From contig NZ_FZOF01000039.1 of assembly GCF_900188405.1 (NCBI RefSeq), forward strand, positions 1-58,986: a DNA stretch of 58,986 nucleotides, written 5' to 3'. The notes under the pieces are model-generated. The model worked only from the letters and a program-made list of their open reading frames with translations, had not been told where the DNA came from and did no database searches. This DNA comes from Actinacidiphila glaucinigra. GTDB lineage: Bacteria > Actinomycetota > Actinomycetes > Streptomycetales > Streptomycetaceae. Both the position numbers and the translations under genes were made by a program. Positions 24,884 through 33,570 of this stretch are shown piece after piece (position 1 is the stretch's first letter; every line of letters begins with the position of its first letter).

Positions 24884-26275
24884 ATGCGCATGGCGGCCAC
24901 GACCACGATGATCCACAACAGCAGGGCGGGCAGGCGGCAGGCCATGCGCCGGATCCGGCCCCGCCGTTCCCCCGCGATCCCGCTGCTCCTCCTGGCCTGG
25001 GCGGGCGCCGCCGGGGTCGTGTGGCTGTGGTGGGGCAACACCCCCTACGTCCAGCCCACCACGGCCGGCAGGCTCACCGCGGCGGGCCGGATCACCGGCC
25101 TGCTCGGCGGCTACGCCATCGCCCTGGTCGTCCTGCAGATGGCCCGCGTCCCCGCGCTGGAACGGCGCGTGGGCAGCGACCGGGTGGCCCGCTGGCACGC
25201 GATGAGCGGCCGCTACGCCGTCTCCCTCGTCGTCGCCCACGTCGCGCTGATCCTGTGGGGCTACTCCGAGCAGTCCGGGCAGCCGGTCGTACAGCAGTCG
25301 GTCGCCGTGGTCATGGACTACCCGCGGATGATCGAGGCGACCGCCGGCACCGTGCTGCTGCTGGTCGTCGGCTTCGTCTCGGCGGGCGTGCTGCGCCGCC
25401 GGCTGCGCTACGAGACCTGGTACTACGTCCACCTGCTGACCTACGCCGCGGTCTACCTGACCTTCTGGCACCAGCTCGCCACCGGTGCCGAGTTCGCGGG
25501 CAGCGCCGCCGCGCGCGCCGTCTGGTACGCGCTCTACGGGTCGGTGACGGCGCTGGTCCTCTGGTACCGGGTGCTGGTGCCCGTCCGGCTCAACATGCGG
25601 CACCGCATGCGGGTCGCGGAGACCGTGGAGGAGGCGCCGGGCGTGGTCTCGGTGCTGATCACGGGACGCAGGCTGCACCGCCTCGGCGCCGAGCCCGGCC
25701 AGTTCTTCCGCTGGCGCTTCCTCGCCGAGGGGATGCGCTGGAGCGCCAACCCCTACTCCCTGTCGGCACCGCCGCGGCCCGACCTGCTGCGGATCACCGT
25801 CAAGGCGGTGGGCGGCCACAGCTCCGCGCTGGCCACGCTCGCGCCCGGCACGCGGGTGTGGGCCGAGGGCCCGTACGGCGCCATGACGGCCTCCCGCCGC
25901 CGCGGCGGCAAGGTGCTGCTGCTGGCCGGCGGCGCGGGGATCACCCCGCTGCGGGCGCTGTTCGAGACGCTGCCGGCCGCGCCGGGCGACCTCACGCTGC
26001 TCTACCGGGCCCGCAGCAGGCAGGACCTCGCACTGTGGGCCGAACTGGAGGAGATCGCGGCCGAGCGGGGCGCACGCCTGGTGTACGCGGTGAACGGACC
26101 CGACGGCGCCCGCCCGGAGATCACCGCCCAGGGACTGCGGCGGATGCTGCCGGACATCGACCGGCACGACGTGTACCTGTGCGGCCCCCCGGGGCTGGCC
26201 GAGGAGTCGTACTCCGCGCTGCGCGAGGCCGGAGTGCCGGAACGACGTATCCACCACGAGTCCTTCGAGATGTGA
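24884..26275 (+). CDS. Ferric-reductase-like transmembrane flavoprotein oxidoreductase
   Basis: This ~463-residue protein should carry electrons across the membrane from NAD(P)H to an outside flavin acceptor. The first half has about six helices of the ferric-reductase-like domain, with haem-ligand candidate histidines in RWHAMSGRYAVSLVVAHVAL and YYVHLLTYAAVYLTFWHQLA. The second half is a ferredoxin-reductase module: FAD site RWRFLAEGMRWSANPYSLS and NAD(P) motifs LLLAGGAGITPLRALFE and YLCGPPGL. The start is uncertain: ATG at 24884, 24890, 24908 or 24944 are all in frame. It heads a tight operon with the FMN-binding and ApbE genes. Confidence 0.85.
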   Translation: MRMAATTTMIHNSRAGRRQAMRRIRPRRSPAIPLLLLAWAGAAGVVWLWWGNTPYVQPTTAGRLTAAGRITGLLGGYAIALVVLQMARVPALERRVGSDRVARWHAMSGRYAVSLVVAHVALILWGYSEQSGQPVVQQSVAVVMDYPRMIEATAGTVLLLVVGFVSAGVLRRRLRYETWYYVHLLTYAAVYLTFWHQLATGAEFAGSAAARAVWYALYGSVTALVLWYRVLVPVRLNMRHRMRVAETVEEAPGVVSVLITGRRLHRLGAEPGQFFRWRFLAEGMRWSANPYSLSAPPRPDLLRITVKAVGGHSSALATLAPGTRVWAEGPYGAMTASRRRGGKVLLLAGGAGITPLRALFETLPAAPGDLTLLYRARSRQDLALWAELEEIAAERGARLVYAVNGPDGARPEITAQGLRRMLPDIDRHDVYLCGPPGLAEESYSALREAGVPERRIHHESFEM

Positions 26276-26282
26276 GGTCCGA

Positions 26283-26837
26283 GTGAAGAAGAAGCACCCG
26301 CTGCGCCGGATCCTCCTGAGCAGCGTGACGACCGTCTCCGGGGTCGTGCTGCTGCTGGCCCTGAAGCCGACGACGGCGCCCTTCACCTCGCAGGCCGGGG
26401 GCCCGGCACAGCAGGTGCCGCCGGTCTCCGCTGCCCCCTCGCCCGCCGGCCCGGACCCGTCGGTGCCGGTGGCCTCGGACCCCGCGGGCGGCGGCGGTTC
26501 CGGCGGTTCCGGTGGTTCCGGCGGTACGCGGGATCCCGGAAAGCAGGGCGGCGCGCCCGCGCGGAAGACCGTCACCGGGGACGCGGCGCAGACCAGCTAC
26601 GGCCCCGTCCAGGTCAAGATCACGGTCGAGGGCGGGCGGATCGTTTCGGCGGCCGCCGTCCAGGCCCCCGCCGGCACCCCCACCAGCGACCAGCTCACCG
26701 CCACCGCCGTCCCGGAGCTCAACCAGGCCGCGGTCACCGCCCAGAGCGCCCAGATCGACACCGTCTCCGGTGCCTCCTTCACCAGCGAGGGCTACCGGAA
26801 GTCGCTGCAGAGCGCCCTGGACAAGGCCGGTGCCTGA
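26283..26837 (+). CDS. FMN-binding protein with covalent flavinylation motif
   Basis: This 184-residue extracytoplasmic electron carrier has an N-terminal signal/anchor (RRILLSSVTTVSGVVLLLAL), a Ser/Gly/Pro-rich linker with GGSGGSGGSGG (about 60-80), and a C-terminal FMN_bind domain. The motif DTVSGASFTSEGY matches the ApbE target (S/T)GA(S/T)xT, in which the last Thr is covalently linked to FMN. Start is GTG at 26283, 7 bases after the reductase. It presumably takes electrons from the reductase. ApbE, which would attach the FMN, is the next gene, 2 bases away. Confidence 0.9.
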   Translation: MKKKHPLRRILLSSVTTVSGVVLLLALKPTTAPFTSQAGGPAQQVPPVSAAPSPAGPDPSVPVASDPAGGGGSGGSGGSGGTRDPGKQGGAPARKTVTGDAAQTSYGPVQVKITVEGGRIVSAAAVQAPAGTPTSDQLTATAVPELNQAAVTAQSAQIDTVSGASFTSEGYRKSLQSALDKAGA

Positions 26838-26839
26838 CG

Positions 26840-27616
26840 ATGTCCGACAACCCGCCGCGCCTGCGGCACGTGGAGCACTGCATGGGGACGGTGTTCTCCT
26901 TCGACGTGCGCGGCGCCCGCGACCCCCGTGTCCGGGCCGCCCTGGACGAGGCGGTGGCGGGCCTGCACGAGGTCGACGCGGTGTTCTCCACCTTCCGCGC
27001 CGACAGCGAGATCAGCCGGCTGGGCCGGTGTGAACTCGCCCTCGCGGAGTGCTCCCCCGAGGTGCGGGAGGTCCTGGGGCTGTGCGAGGACGCCGAGCGC
27101 CGCACCGACGGCTGGTTCACCGCGCGCTACGAGGGCCCCGGCTCCGCGCTCGACCCCACCGGCCTGGTCAAGGGGTGGGCGGTGGAGCGGGCCGTCCGGA
27201 CGATCACTGCGGCGGGCGCCGGCAAGGTCTGCCTCAACGGCGGCGGCGACGTCCAGCTGACCGGCGGCCCCTGGCGGGTCGGCATCGCCGACCCGCTGCG
27301 GCCCGGAGGGCTCGCCACCGTCGTCGAGGCCGACGGCGAACTGGCCGTCGCCACCTCCGGGCCCGCCGAACGCGGCTGCCACATCCTCGACCCCCGCACG
27401 GGGGCCCCGCCCGCCGAGGGGGCGGCGTCGCTCACCGTGGTGTGCGCCTCCCTCACGGAGGCGGACACCTGGGCGACGGCCGGGTACGCCATGGGCGGCC
27501 GGGCCCGCGAGTGGCTGGAAGCACTCCCCGATGTGGAGGCCTTCGCGGTCGCCGCCGACGGCACGACCTGGCACACCACGGGATTCGGGCGTTTCGTCGC
27601 CAAGTTGAGCGCTTGA
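26840..27616 (+). CDS. apbE: FAD:protein FMN transferase
   Basis: A 258-residue ApbE-family enzyme that transfers FMN from FAD to a Thr in the FMN-binding partner. It opens HCMGTVFSFDVRG (the MGT start of the family), has DAVFSTFRADSEISRLGR, DPTGLVKGWAVERA, and CLNGGGDVQLTGG, and ends with CASLTEADTWATAGYAMG, where the Asp binds Mg. It has no signal sequence, unlike many ApbE proteins, so it may act before export or be exported in another way. It completes the three-gene flavin electron-transfer operon. Confidence 0.92.
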   Translation: MSDNPPRLRHVEHCMGTVFSFDVRGARDPRVRAALDEAVAGLHEVDAVFSTFRADSEISRLGRCELALAECSPEVREVLGLCEDAERRTDGWFTARYEGPGSALDPTGLVKGWAVERAVRTITAAGAGKVCLNGGGDVQLTGGPWRVGIADPLRPGGLATVVEADGELAVATSGPAERGCHILDPRTGAPPAEGAASLTVVCASLTEADTWATAGYAMGGRAREWLEALPDVEAFAVAADGTTWHTTGFGRFVAKLSA

Positions 27617-27650
27617 CGATCAGCTGTTCCAGGTGGCAAGAATGCGTCAC

Positions 27651-28430
27651 ATGGATCTGCAACTGAACGGCAAGGTCGTGCTGGTCACCGGAGGGTCCGA
27701 CGGACTCGGCGCGGCCCTTGTCCGGCGGCTGGCCGCCGAGGGCGCCAGGGTGGCGCTGTGCGGACGTGACTCCGAGCGCATCGAGCACGTGGTGAAGGAG
27801 CTGGGCGCCACCGGTGCCGACGTGCTGGGCGTGCCCGCCGACGTCACCCGTCCCGAGGACCTGGAGCGCTTCGTCGCCGCCGCCGACGGGCGATGGGGAC
27901 GGATCGACGCCCTGGTCAACAACGCCGGCCGCAGCGCGGCCGGGTTCTTCGAGCGCCAGGACGACTCGGTGTGGGAGGAGGACCTGCAGCTGAAGCTGCA
28001 CGCCGCGGTACGGCTGACCCGGCTCGCCCTCCCCCACCTGCGCGCCGCGGGGGGCGGCGGCGTCGTCAACACCCTCGCCGTGTCGGCCAAGGCCCCCGGC
28101 GCGGGCAGCACCCCGACCTCGGTCTCCCGCGCGGCCGGCCTCGCCCTGACCAAGGCGCTGTCCAAGGAACTCGGGCCCGACAACATCCGGGTCAACGCCG
28201 TCCTCGTCGGCCTCGTCGAGAGCGGCCAGTGGACCCGGCAGGCCGAGCAGCGCGGGATCGCCGTCGAGGAGCTGTACGCCACGATGGGCCGCGACTCCGG
28301 CATCCCGCTGGGCCGGGTGGGCCGCGCCGAGGAGTTCGCGGACCTGGTGGCGTTCCTGCTGTCCGACCGGGCCGGCTACGTGACCGGCACCGGCATCAAC
28401 TTCGACGGCGGCCTGAGCCCCGTCGTCTGA
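27651..28430 (+). CDS. Short-chain dehydrogenase/reductase family protein with altered active site
   Basis: A 259-residue Rossmann protein. The cofactor loop is TGGSDGLGAALVRRLA, followed by LVNNAGRSAAGF (NNAG) and a C-terminal GYVTGTGINFDGGLSPVV typical of classical SDRs. At the usual YxxxK position the sequence reads PTSVSRAAGLALTK, so the catalytic Tyr is Thr and the Lys is Arg. It may therefore bind NAD(P) without normal catalysis, or use another mechanism. The ATG at 27651 (MDLQLNGKVV) was preferred; GTG 27633 and ATG 27642 are in frame. It follows apbE by 34 bases. Confidence 0.85.
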   Translation: MDLQLNGKVVLVTGGSDGLGAALVRRLAAEGARVALCGRDSERIEHVVKELGATGADVLGVPADVTRPEDLERFVAAADGRWGRIDALVNNAGRSAAGFFERQDDSVWEEDLQLKLHAAVRLTRLALPHLRAAGGGGVVNTLAVSAKAPGAGSTPTSVSRAAGLALTKALSKELGPDNIRVNAVLVGLVESGQWTRQAEQRGIAVEELYATMGRDSGIPLGRVGRAEEFADLVAFLLSDRAGYVTGTGINFDGGLSPVV

Positions 28431-28457
28431 CGGGGACGGGGGAAGGCAGAGGGACAG

Positions 28458-28480
28458 GGGCCCGGGCTCGGCCCGGGCCC
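28458..28480. terminator. Bidirectional terminator between the SDR gene and argR
   Basis: A perfect 10-base GC stem (28458-28467 with 28471-28480) closes a TCG loop between two convergent genes. It can serve both strands. Confidence 0.75.
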
Positions 28481-28486
28481 TCCGCT

Positions 28487-29023
28487 CTAGCCGCCCGCGG
28501 CCAGGCGCAGCAGGTGCTCGGCGACCGCCTGCCCGCCGGCCGGGTCGCGGCTGATCAGCATGACCGTGTCGTCGCCCGCGATGGTGCCGAGGATGTCGTA
28601 GACCTCGGCCTGGTCGATCGCGGACGCGAAGAACTGCGCCGCGCCCGGCGGGGTGCGGACGACGACGAGGTTGGCCGAGGCCTCCGCGGAGATCAGCAGC
28701 TCACTGGCGAGGCGGCGCATCCGCTCCTCCTTCACCGACTCCCCGAGCGGTGCCATGGGGGTGCGGAAACCGCCCTCGCTGGGCACGGCGTAGATGAGTT
28801 CGCCGTTGTTGGTGCGGATCTTCACCGCGCCCAGTTCGTCGAGGTCGCGGGAGAGCGTCGCCTGGGTGACGCTCAGCCCGTCGTCGGAGAGCAGCTTGGC
28901 GAGCTGGCTCTGGGACCGCACCGGCTGCCGGTTCAGGATGTCCACGATCCGCCGGTGGCGCGCCATCCGGGTCTGCGGTACGGCGGCGGCTCCCCCGCCG
29001 GCCTGTTGCTGCGCCTCGCTCAT
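28487..29023 (-). CDS. argR: Arginine repressor
   Basis: This 178-residue repressor binds ARG boxes as a hexamer when arginine is present. The N-terminal winged helix is RHRRIVDILNRQ followed by SQSQLAKLLSDDGLSVTQAT and LSRDLDELGAVKIR. The C-terminal arginine-binding and oligomerisation domain contains LGTIAGDDTVMLISRD. The ATG at 29023 lies 7 bases after argD; an N-terminal Gln/Gly/Ala tail precedes the HTH. As the last gene of the arginine operon it is likely autoregulated through the argC promoter. Confidence 0.95.
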   Translation of the reverse strand: MSEAQQQAGGGAAAVPQTRMARHRRIVDILNRQPVRSQSQLAKLLSDDGLSVTQATLSRDLDELGAVKIRTNNGELIYAVPSEGGFRTPMAPLGESVKEERMRRLASELLISAEASANLVVVRTPPGAAQFFASAIDQAEVYDILGTIAGDDTVMLISRDPAGGQAVAEHLLRLAAGG

Positions 29024-29030
29024 CGTCGAC

Positions 29031-30248
29031 TCATTCCCCGGATCGCGGTCCCTCTGCGGCGTGTACGGCGTCGAGGACGCCCGGCAGCGCCCCCAGGAAC
29101 GCGTCCACCTCGGCGTCACCGAGGATCAGCGGCGGGGCGAGCCGCACCGTGTCGGGTACGGCGGCGTTCACCAGGAGTCCGGCGTCCTGAGCCGCCTTCT
29201 GCACCTGCGCGGAGAGCGGCTCGGTGAGCACGATACCCAGCAGGAGGCCCGCACCGCGCACATGATCGACCAGAGGGTGGCCCAGCGCCTCGACTCCCTG
29301 GCGCAGCTTCTCGCCCTGGCGCTTGACGTTCTCCAGCACGCCCTCCTGGGCGATGGTGTCCAGGACGGCGAGCGCCGCGGCGCAGGCCACCGGGTTGCCG
29401 CCGAAGGTGGTGCCGTGCTGACCGGGGGTCAGCAGGTCGGCGGCGGGGCCGAAGGCGAGGGTGGCGCCGATGGGCAGTCCGCCGCCGAGCGCCTTGGCGA
29501 GGGTGACGACGTCCGGTTCGACGCCCTGCGCCTGGTGCTCGAACCAGTGGCCGGTGCGGCCGATGCCGGTCTGCACCTCGTCCATGACGAGCAGGGTGCC
29601 GGTGGCGCGGGTGATCTCCCGCGCTGCGGCCAGGTATCCGGCGGGCGGCACGATGACGCCGTTCTCGCCCTGGACGGGCTCGAGCATCACCAGCGCGGTC
29701 TCCTCGGTGACGGCGGCGCGCAACGCGTCGGCGTCCCCGTACGGCACATGGGTGACGTCACCGGGCAGCGGGCGGAAGGACTCCTGCTTCTTGGGCTGCC
29801 CGGTGAGCGCGAGCGCGCCCATGGTGCGGCCGTGGAAGCCGCCGTCGGTGGCCACCATGTGCGTACGGCCCGTCAGCCGGCCGATCTTGAAGGCGGCTTC
29901 GTTGGCCTCGGCGCCGGAGTTGCAGAACAGCACCCGGCCGGGGCGGCCGGACAGCTGGAGCAGCCGCTCGGCGAGGGCGACCGTGGGCTCGGCGATGAAG
30001 AAGTTGGAGACGTGGCCGAGGGTCGCGATCTGCTCCGAGACGGCGCGGACGACCGCGGGGTGGGCGGTGCCGAGGGCGTTGACGGCGATGCCGCCGAGGA
30101 AGTCCAGGTACTCCTTGCCGTCGGCGTCCCAGTACCGCGCGCCCTCGCCGCGGACCAGGGGCAGCCGCGGGGTGCCGTAGTTGTCCATCAGGGAGCCCTG
30201 CCAGCGCCGTGTGAGCGCCTCGTTCCCCTGGCCGCCGGTCCCGGTCAT
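29031..30248 (-). CDS. argD: Acetylornithine aminotransferase
   Basis: This 405-residue PLP enzyme converts N-acetylglutamate semialdehyde to N-acetylornithine using glutamate. It has the class III aminotransferase pattern LLVMDEVQTGIGRTGHWFEH and VVTLAKALGGGLPIG, whose Lys binds PLP. NSGAEANEAAFKIGR binds the cofactor phosphate. The ATG at 30248 overlaps the argB stop as ATGA. It could also serve succinyldiaminopimelate transamination, as in other bacteria. Confidence 0.95.
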   Translation of the reverse strand: MTGTGGQGNEALTRRWQGSLMDNYGTPRLPLVRGEGARYWDADGKEYLDFLGGIAVNALGTAHPAVVRAVSEQIATLGHVSNFFIAEPTVALAERLLQLSGRPGRVLFCNSGAEANEAAFKIGRLTGRTHMVATDGGFHGRTMGALALTGQPKKQESFRPLPGDVTHVPYGDADALRAAVTEETALVMLEPVQGENGVIVPPAGYLAAAREITRATGTLLVMDEVQTGIGRTGHWFEHQAQGVEPDVVTLAKALGGGLPIGATLAFGPAADLLTPGQHGTTFGGNPVACAAALAVLDTIAQEGVLENVKRQGEKLRQGVEALGHPLVDHVRGAGLLLGIVLTEPLSAQVQKAAQDAGLLVNAAVPDTVRLAPPLILGDAEVDAFLGALPGVLDAVHAAEGPRSGE

Positions 30249-31189
30249 GCCCGTCCCCCTTCGTTCTCCGATGTGTCGCCGCCCGCCGCGTCGACGGGGT
30301 CGGGCACCACCATCGTGCCGATTCCCTCGTCGGTGAAGATCTCCAGCAGGATCGAGTGCTGGACCCGGCCGTCGATGACCCGGGCGGTGTGGACCCCGTT
30401 GCGCACCGCGTACAGGCACCCCTCCATCTTGGGCACCATGCCGCTGGACAGCTCGGGCAGCAGCTTCTCCAGCTCGCTCGCCGTGAGCCGGCTGATGACC
30501 TCGTCGCTGCGCGGCCAGTCCTCGTACAGGCCCTCGACGTCGGTGAGGACCATCAGCGTCTCGGCACCGAGCGCGGCCGCGAGCGCCGCGGCGGCGGTGT
30601 CGGCGTTGACGTTGTAGACCCCTGTCCCGTCGGCGGTGTCGGCGCTGCGGGCGATGGAGGAGACGACCGGGATGCGCCCGTCGTCCAGCAGGGCCCGGAT
30701 GGCTCCGGTGTCGATCTCGGTGATCTGCCCGACCCTGCCGATGTCGACGGCCTCGCCATCGATCACCGGGCGGTGCCGGGTCGCGCTGATGGTGTGGGCG
30801 TCCTCGCCGGTCAGGCCGACGGCGAGCGGGCCGTGCTGGTTGAGCAGGTTGACCAGCTCGCGCTGCACCTGCCCGGCGAGCACCATGCGGACGACGTCCA
30901 TGGCCTCCGGGGTGGTGACCCGCAGCCCCGCCTTGAACTCGCTGACCAGGCCGTGCTTGTCGAGCTGCGCGCTGATCTGCGGGCCGCCGCCGTGCACGAC
31001 GACCGGCTTGAGGCCGGCGTGCCGCAGGAAGACGACGTCCTGGGCGAAGGCCGCCTTCAGCTCCTCGTCGACCATGGCGTTGCCGCCGAACTTCACGACG
31101 ACGGTCTTGCCGTGGTGCCGGGTGAGCCAGGGCAGCGCCTCGATCAGGATCTGCGCCTTCGGCAGGGCGGTGTGCTTGCGGGCGCTCAT
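30245..31189 (-). CDS. argB: Acetylglutamate kinase
   Basis: A 314-residue amino acid kinase that phosphorylates N-acetylglutamate, usually the arginine-inhibited step. The nucleotide and substrate loops VVVKFGGNAM and VVVHGGGPQIS are both visible, as are VNADTAAAALAAALGAETLM and LTDVEGLYEDWP. An N-terminal helix (residues 1-25) precedes the kinase core, the feature of arginine-sensitive hexameric enzymes. ATG at 31189 overlaps the argJ stop as ATGA. Confidence 0.96.
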   Translation of the reverse strand: MSARKHTALPKAQILIEALPWLTRHHGKTVVVKFGGNAMVDEELKAAFAQDVVFLRHAGLKPVVVHGGGPQISAQLDKHGLVSEFKAGLRVTTPEAMDVVRMVLAGQVQRELVNLLNQHGPLAVGLTGEDAHTISATRHRPVIDGEAVDIGRVGQITEIDTGAIRALLDDGRIPVVSSIARSADTADGTGVYNVNADTAAAALAAALGAETLMVLTDVEGLYEDWPRSDEVISRLTASELEKLLPELSSGMVPKMEGCLYAVRNGVHTARVIDGRVQHSILLEIFTDEGIGTMVVPDPVDAAGGDTSENEGGRA

Positions 31190-32337
31190 GAGCTGTAGGC
31201 GCTGTTCTCGTGGACGTACTCGGCGGTGAGGTCGTTCGTCCAGATGGTGGCGGTCTCGGTGCCCGCGGCGAGGTCGGCGGTGATGTGGACCTCGCGGTAG
31301 CGCATGTCGACCAGTTCGCGGTCCTCGCCGACGGAGCCGGACTTGCACACCCACACGCCGTTGATCGCCACGTTGAGACGGTCCGGCTCGAAGGCCGCGG
31401 AGGTGGTGCCGATCGCCGAGAGCACCCGGCCCCAGTTGGGGTCCTCGCCGTGGATCGCGCACTTGAGGAGGTTGTTGCGGGCGATGGAGCGGCCCACCTC
31501 GACGGCGTCGTCCTCGGTCGCGGCGTTGATCACCTCGATCTTGATGTCCTTGGAGGCGCCCTCGGCGTCCCGGATCAGCTGCCGGGCGAGGTCGGCGCAG
31601 ACCTCCTCGACGGCGGCGGTGAAGGACTCCGCGGCGGGGGTGACGCCCGACGCGCCGGAGGCGAGCAGCAGCACCGTGTCGTTGGTCGACATGCAGCCGT
31701 CGGAGTCGGCCCGGTCGAAGGTGGTGCGGGTGGCGGCGCGCAGTGCCTCGTCGAGGGCGGCGGAGTCCAGGTCGGCGTCGGTGGTCAGGACGACCAGCAT
31801 GGTGGCCAGGCCCGGGGCGAGCATGCCGGCGCCCTTGGCCATCCCGCCGACGGTCCAGCCCTCGCCCTCGTGCACGGCGGTCTTGTGGACGGTGTCGGTG
31901 GTCTTGATCGCGATGGCGGCCTTCTCGCCGCCGTGGGCGGAGAGCTCTGCCGCCGCCTTGGCGACGCCCGGCAGCAGCTTGTCCATCGGCAGCCGGACGC
32001 CGATCAGCCCGGTGGAGCAGACGGCGACCTCCCCCGCGCTCTGCCCGAGGGCGCCGGCGACCGCCTCGGCGGTGGCGTGGGTGTCCTGGAAGCCCGCGGG
32101 GCCCGTACAGGCGTTGGCGCCACCGGAGTTGAGGACGACGGCGGAGACCCGGCCGCCCCTCAGGACCTGCTCCGACCACAGGACGGGGGCGGCCTTGACG
32201 CGGTTGGAGGTGAAGACGCCGGCCGCGGCGAGCCGCGGACCCTCGTTCACCACGAGGGCGAGGTCCGGGTTGCCGTTCTCCTTGATCCCGGCGGCGATGC
32301 CCGCCGCCGTGAACCCTTGTGCTGCCGTGACGCTCAC
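31186..32337 (-). CDS. argJ: Bifunctional ornithine acetyltransferase / N-acetylglutamate synthase
   Basis: This 383-residue enzyme moves the acetyl group from acetylornithine to glutamate, recycling it. The precursor cleaves itself before the Thr in GLATMLVV, giving alpha and beta chains; that motif is intact. Conserved segments include SGGANACTGPAGFQDTHATA and DSDGCMSTNDTVLLLASGAS. GTG at 32337 has AAGGAG upstream. Its start overlaps the stop of a 62-codon ORF that separates it from argC. Confidence 0.95.
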   Translation of the reverse strand: MSVTAAQGFTAAGIAAGIKENGNPDLALVVNEGPRLAAAGVFTSNRVKAAPVLWSEQVLRGGRVSAVVLNSGGANACTGPAGFQDTHATAEAVAGALGQSAGEVAVCSTGLIGVRLPMDKLLPGVAKAAAELSAHGGEKAAIAIKTTDTVHKTAVHEGEGWTVGGMAKGAGMLAPGLATMLVVLTTDADLDSAALDEALRAATRTTFDRADSDGCMSTNDTVLLLASGASGVTPAAESFTAAVEEVCADLARQLIRDAEGASKDIKIEVINAATEDDAVEVGRSIARNNLLKCAIHGEDPNWGRVLSAIGTTSAAFEPDRLNVAINGVWVCKSGSVGEDRELVDMRYREVHITADLAAGTETATIWTNDLTAEYVHENSAYSS

Positions 32338-32522
32338 TGTGTCGTCTCCTTGTCCGCTTCTGGGCCGACGCACCGCAGGGGCGCGGCCTTCGCCGTGATG
32401 TCGGTGTGCGGCCCGGTCACCGCGGCCGGGCCGTACGCGTCGGCGCCCGCGTCGCAGGGCGCGGCCCGGGTGAGCAGTTCGGCCACCGCGCGGCGGGCGC
32501 GGGCGGCGGGGCGGGGGGTCAT
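32334..32522 (-). CDS. Uncharacterised 62-residue ORF inside the arginine operon, between argC and argJ
   Basis: The ATG at 32522 overlaps the argC stop (ATGA), and its TGA overlaps the argJ GTG (GTGA), so it fits the gap exactly and is coupled on both sides. By eye about 58 of 62 codons end in G or C, the Streptomyces coding signature. The protein begins MTPRPAARARRAVAELLTRA (basic helix), then a Gly/Ala/Pro-rich centre with one Cys, and a Cys/charged end (LRCVGPEADKETTQ). There is no membrane segment. I do not recognise the family. It may regulate or bind ArgC or ArgJ, or merely keep ribosomes moving through the gap. Confidence 0.55.
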   Translation of the reverse strand: MTPRPAARARRAVAELLTRAAPCDAGADAYGPAAVTGPHTDITAKAAPLRCVGPEADKETTQ

Positions 32523-33547
32523 GGCGCGACCCCCGCGGTGCTCAGTCCCAGCCCCTCGGGCAGGCCGAGCGCGATGTTCATGCTCTGCACGGCGCCGCCG
32601 GCGGTCCCCTTGGTGAGGTTGTCGATGGCGCTGACGACGACGACCCGGCCGGCGGCCTCGTCGTATGCCACCTGGATCAGCGCGGCGTTCGAGCCGTACA
32701 CGGAGGCGGTGGCGGGCCACTGCCCCTCCGGCAGCAGGTGCGCGAACGGCTCGTCGGCCAGCGCCTTCTCGTAGGCGGCCCGTACGGCCTCGGCGGTGGT
32801 GCCGGGCCTGGCCTTGGCGCTGCAGGTGGCGAGGATGCCGCGGGGCATCGGCGCCAGCGTCGGGGTGAACGAGACGGAGACCCGCTCCCCGGCCACGGCC
32901 GACAGGTTCTGGATCATCTCGGGGGTGTGCCGGTGGGTGCCGCCGACGCCGTACGGGGTCATGCTGCCCATGACCTCGCTGCCCAGCAGGTGCGGTTTGG
33001 CCGCCTTGCCCGCGCCGGAGGTGCCGGACGCGGCGACGACGACGGCCTCGGGCTCCACCAGGCCCGCCGCGTACGCGGGGAAGAGCGCGAGCGAGACCGC
33101 GGTGGGGTAGCAACCCGGCACCGCGATGCGCTTGGACCCCTCCAGCGCGGCGCGGGCACCCGGCAGCTCGGGAAGGCCGTACGGCCAGGTGCCGGCGTGC
33201 GGGGAGCCGTAGAACCGCTCCCAGTCCGCGGCGTCCTCCAGTCGGAAGTCGGCACCGCAGTCGACGACGAGCGCGGTGTCCCCGAGCTGTTCGGCGACGG
33301 TGGCCGACTGCCCGTGCGGCAGCGCGAGGAAGACGACGTCGTGCCCGGCCAGCACCTGCGCGCTCGTGGCCTCCAGGACGCGGTCCGCCAGCGGCAGAAG
33401 GTGCGGCTGCAGGCCGCCGAGGCGCTGCCCGGCGTTGGTGTTCCCGGTGAGCGCGCCGATCTCGATCTCGGGGTGGTTCAGCAGCAGGCGCAGGATCTCC
33501 CCGCCCGCGTACCCGCTCGCTCCCGCCACCGCTGCCCGGAATGCCAT
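32519..33547 (-). CDS. argC: N-acetyl-gamma-glutamyl-phosphate reductase
   Basis: This 342-residue enzyme reduces N-acetylglutamyl phosphate with NADPH to the semialdehyde. The N-terminal Rossmann motif is VAGASGYAGGEILRLLLNHP and the catalytic cysteine lies in IAVPGCYPTAVSLAL. HRHTPEMIQNLS holds the conserved His pair. The ATG at 33547 follows GAGGAGGGT. It is the first gene of argC-orf-J-B-D-R; the promoter lies 24-52 bases upstream. Confidence 0.96.
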   Translation of the reverse strand: MAFRAAVAGASGYAGGEILRLLLNHPEIEIGALTGNTNAGQRLGGLQPHLLPLADRVLEATSAQVLAGHDVVFLALPHGQSATVAEQLGDTALVVDCGADFRLEDAADWERFYGSPHAGTWPYGLPELPGARAALEGSKRIAVPGCYPTAVSLALFPAYAAGLVEPEAVVVAASGTSGAGKAAKPHLLGSEVMGSMTPYGVGGTHRHTPEMIQNLSAVAGERVSVSFTPTLAPMPRGILATCSAKARPGTTAEAVRAAYEKALADEPFAHLLPEGQWPATASVYGSNAALIQVAYDEAAGRVVVVSAIDNLTKGTAGGAVQSMNIALGLPEGLGLSTAGVAP

Positions 33548-33570
33548 GGACCCTCCTCGTCGATGGCATG

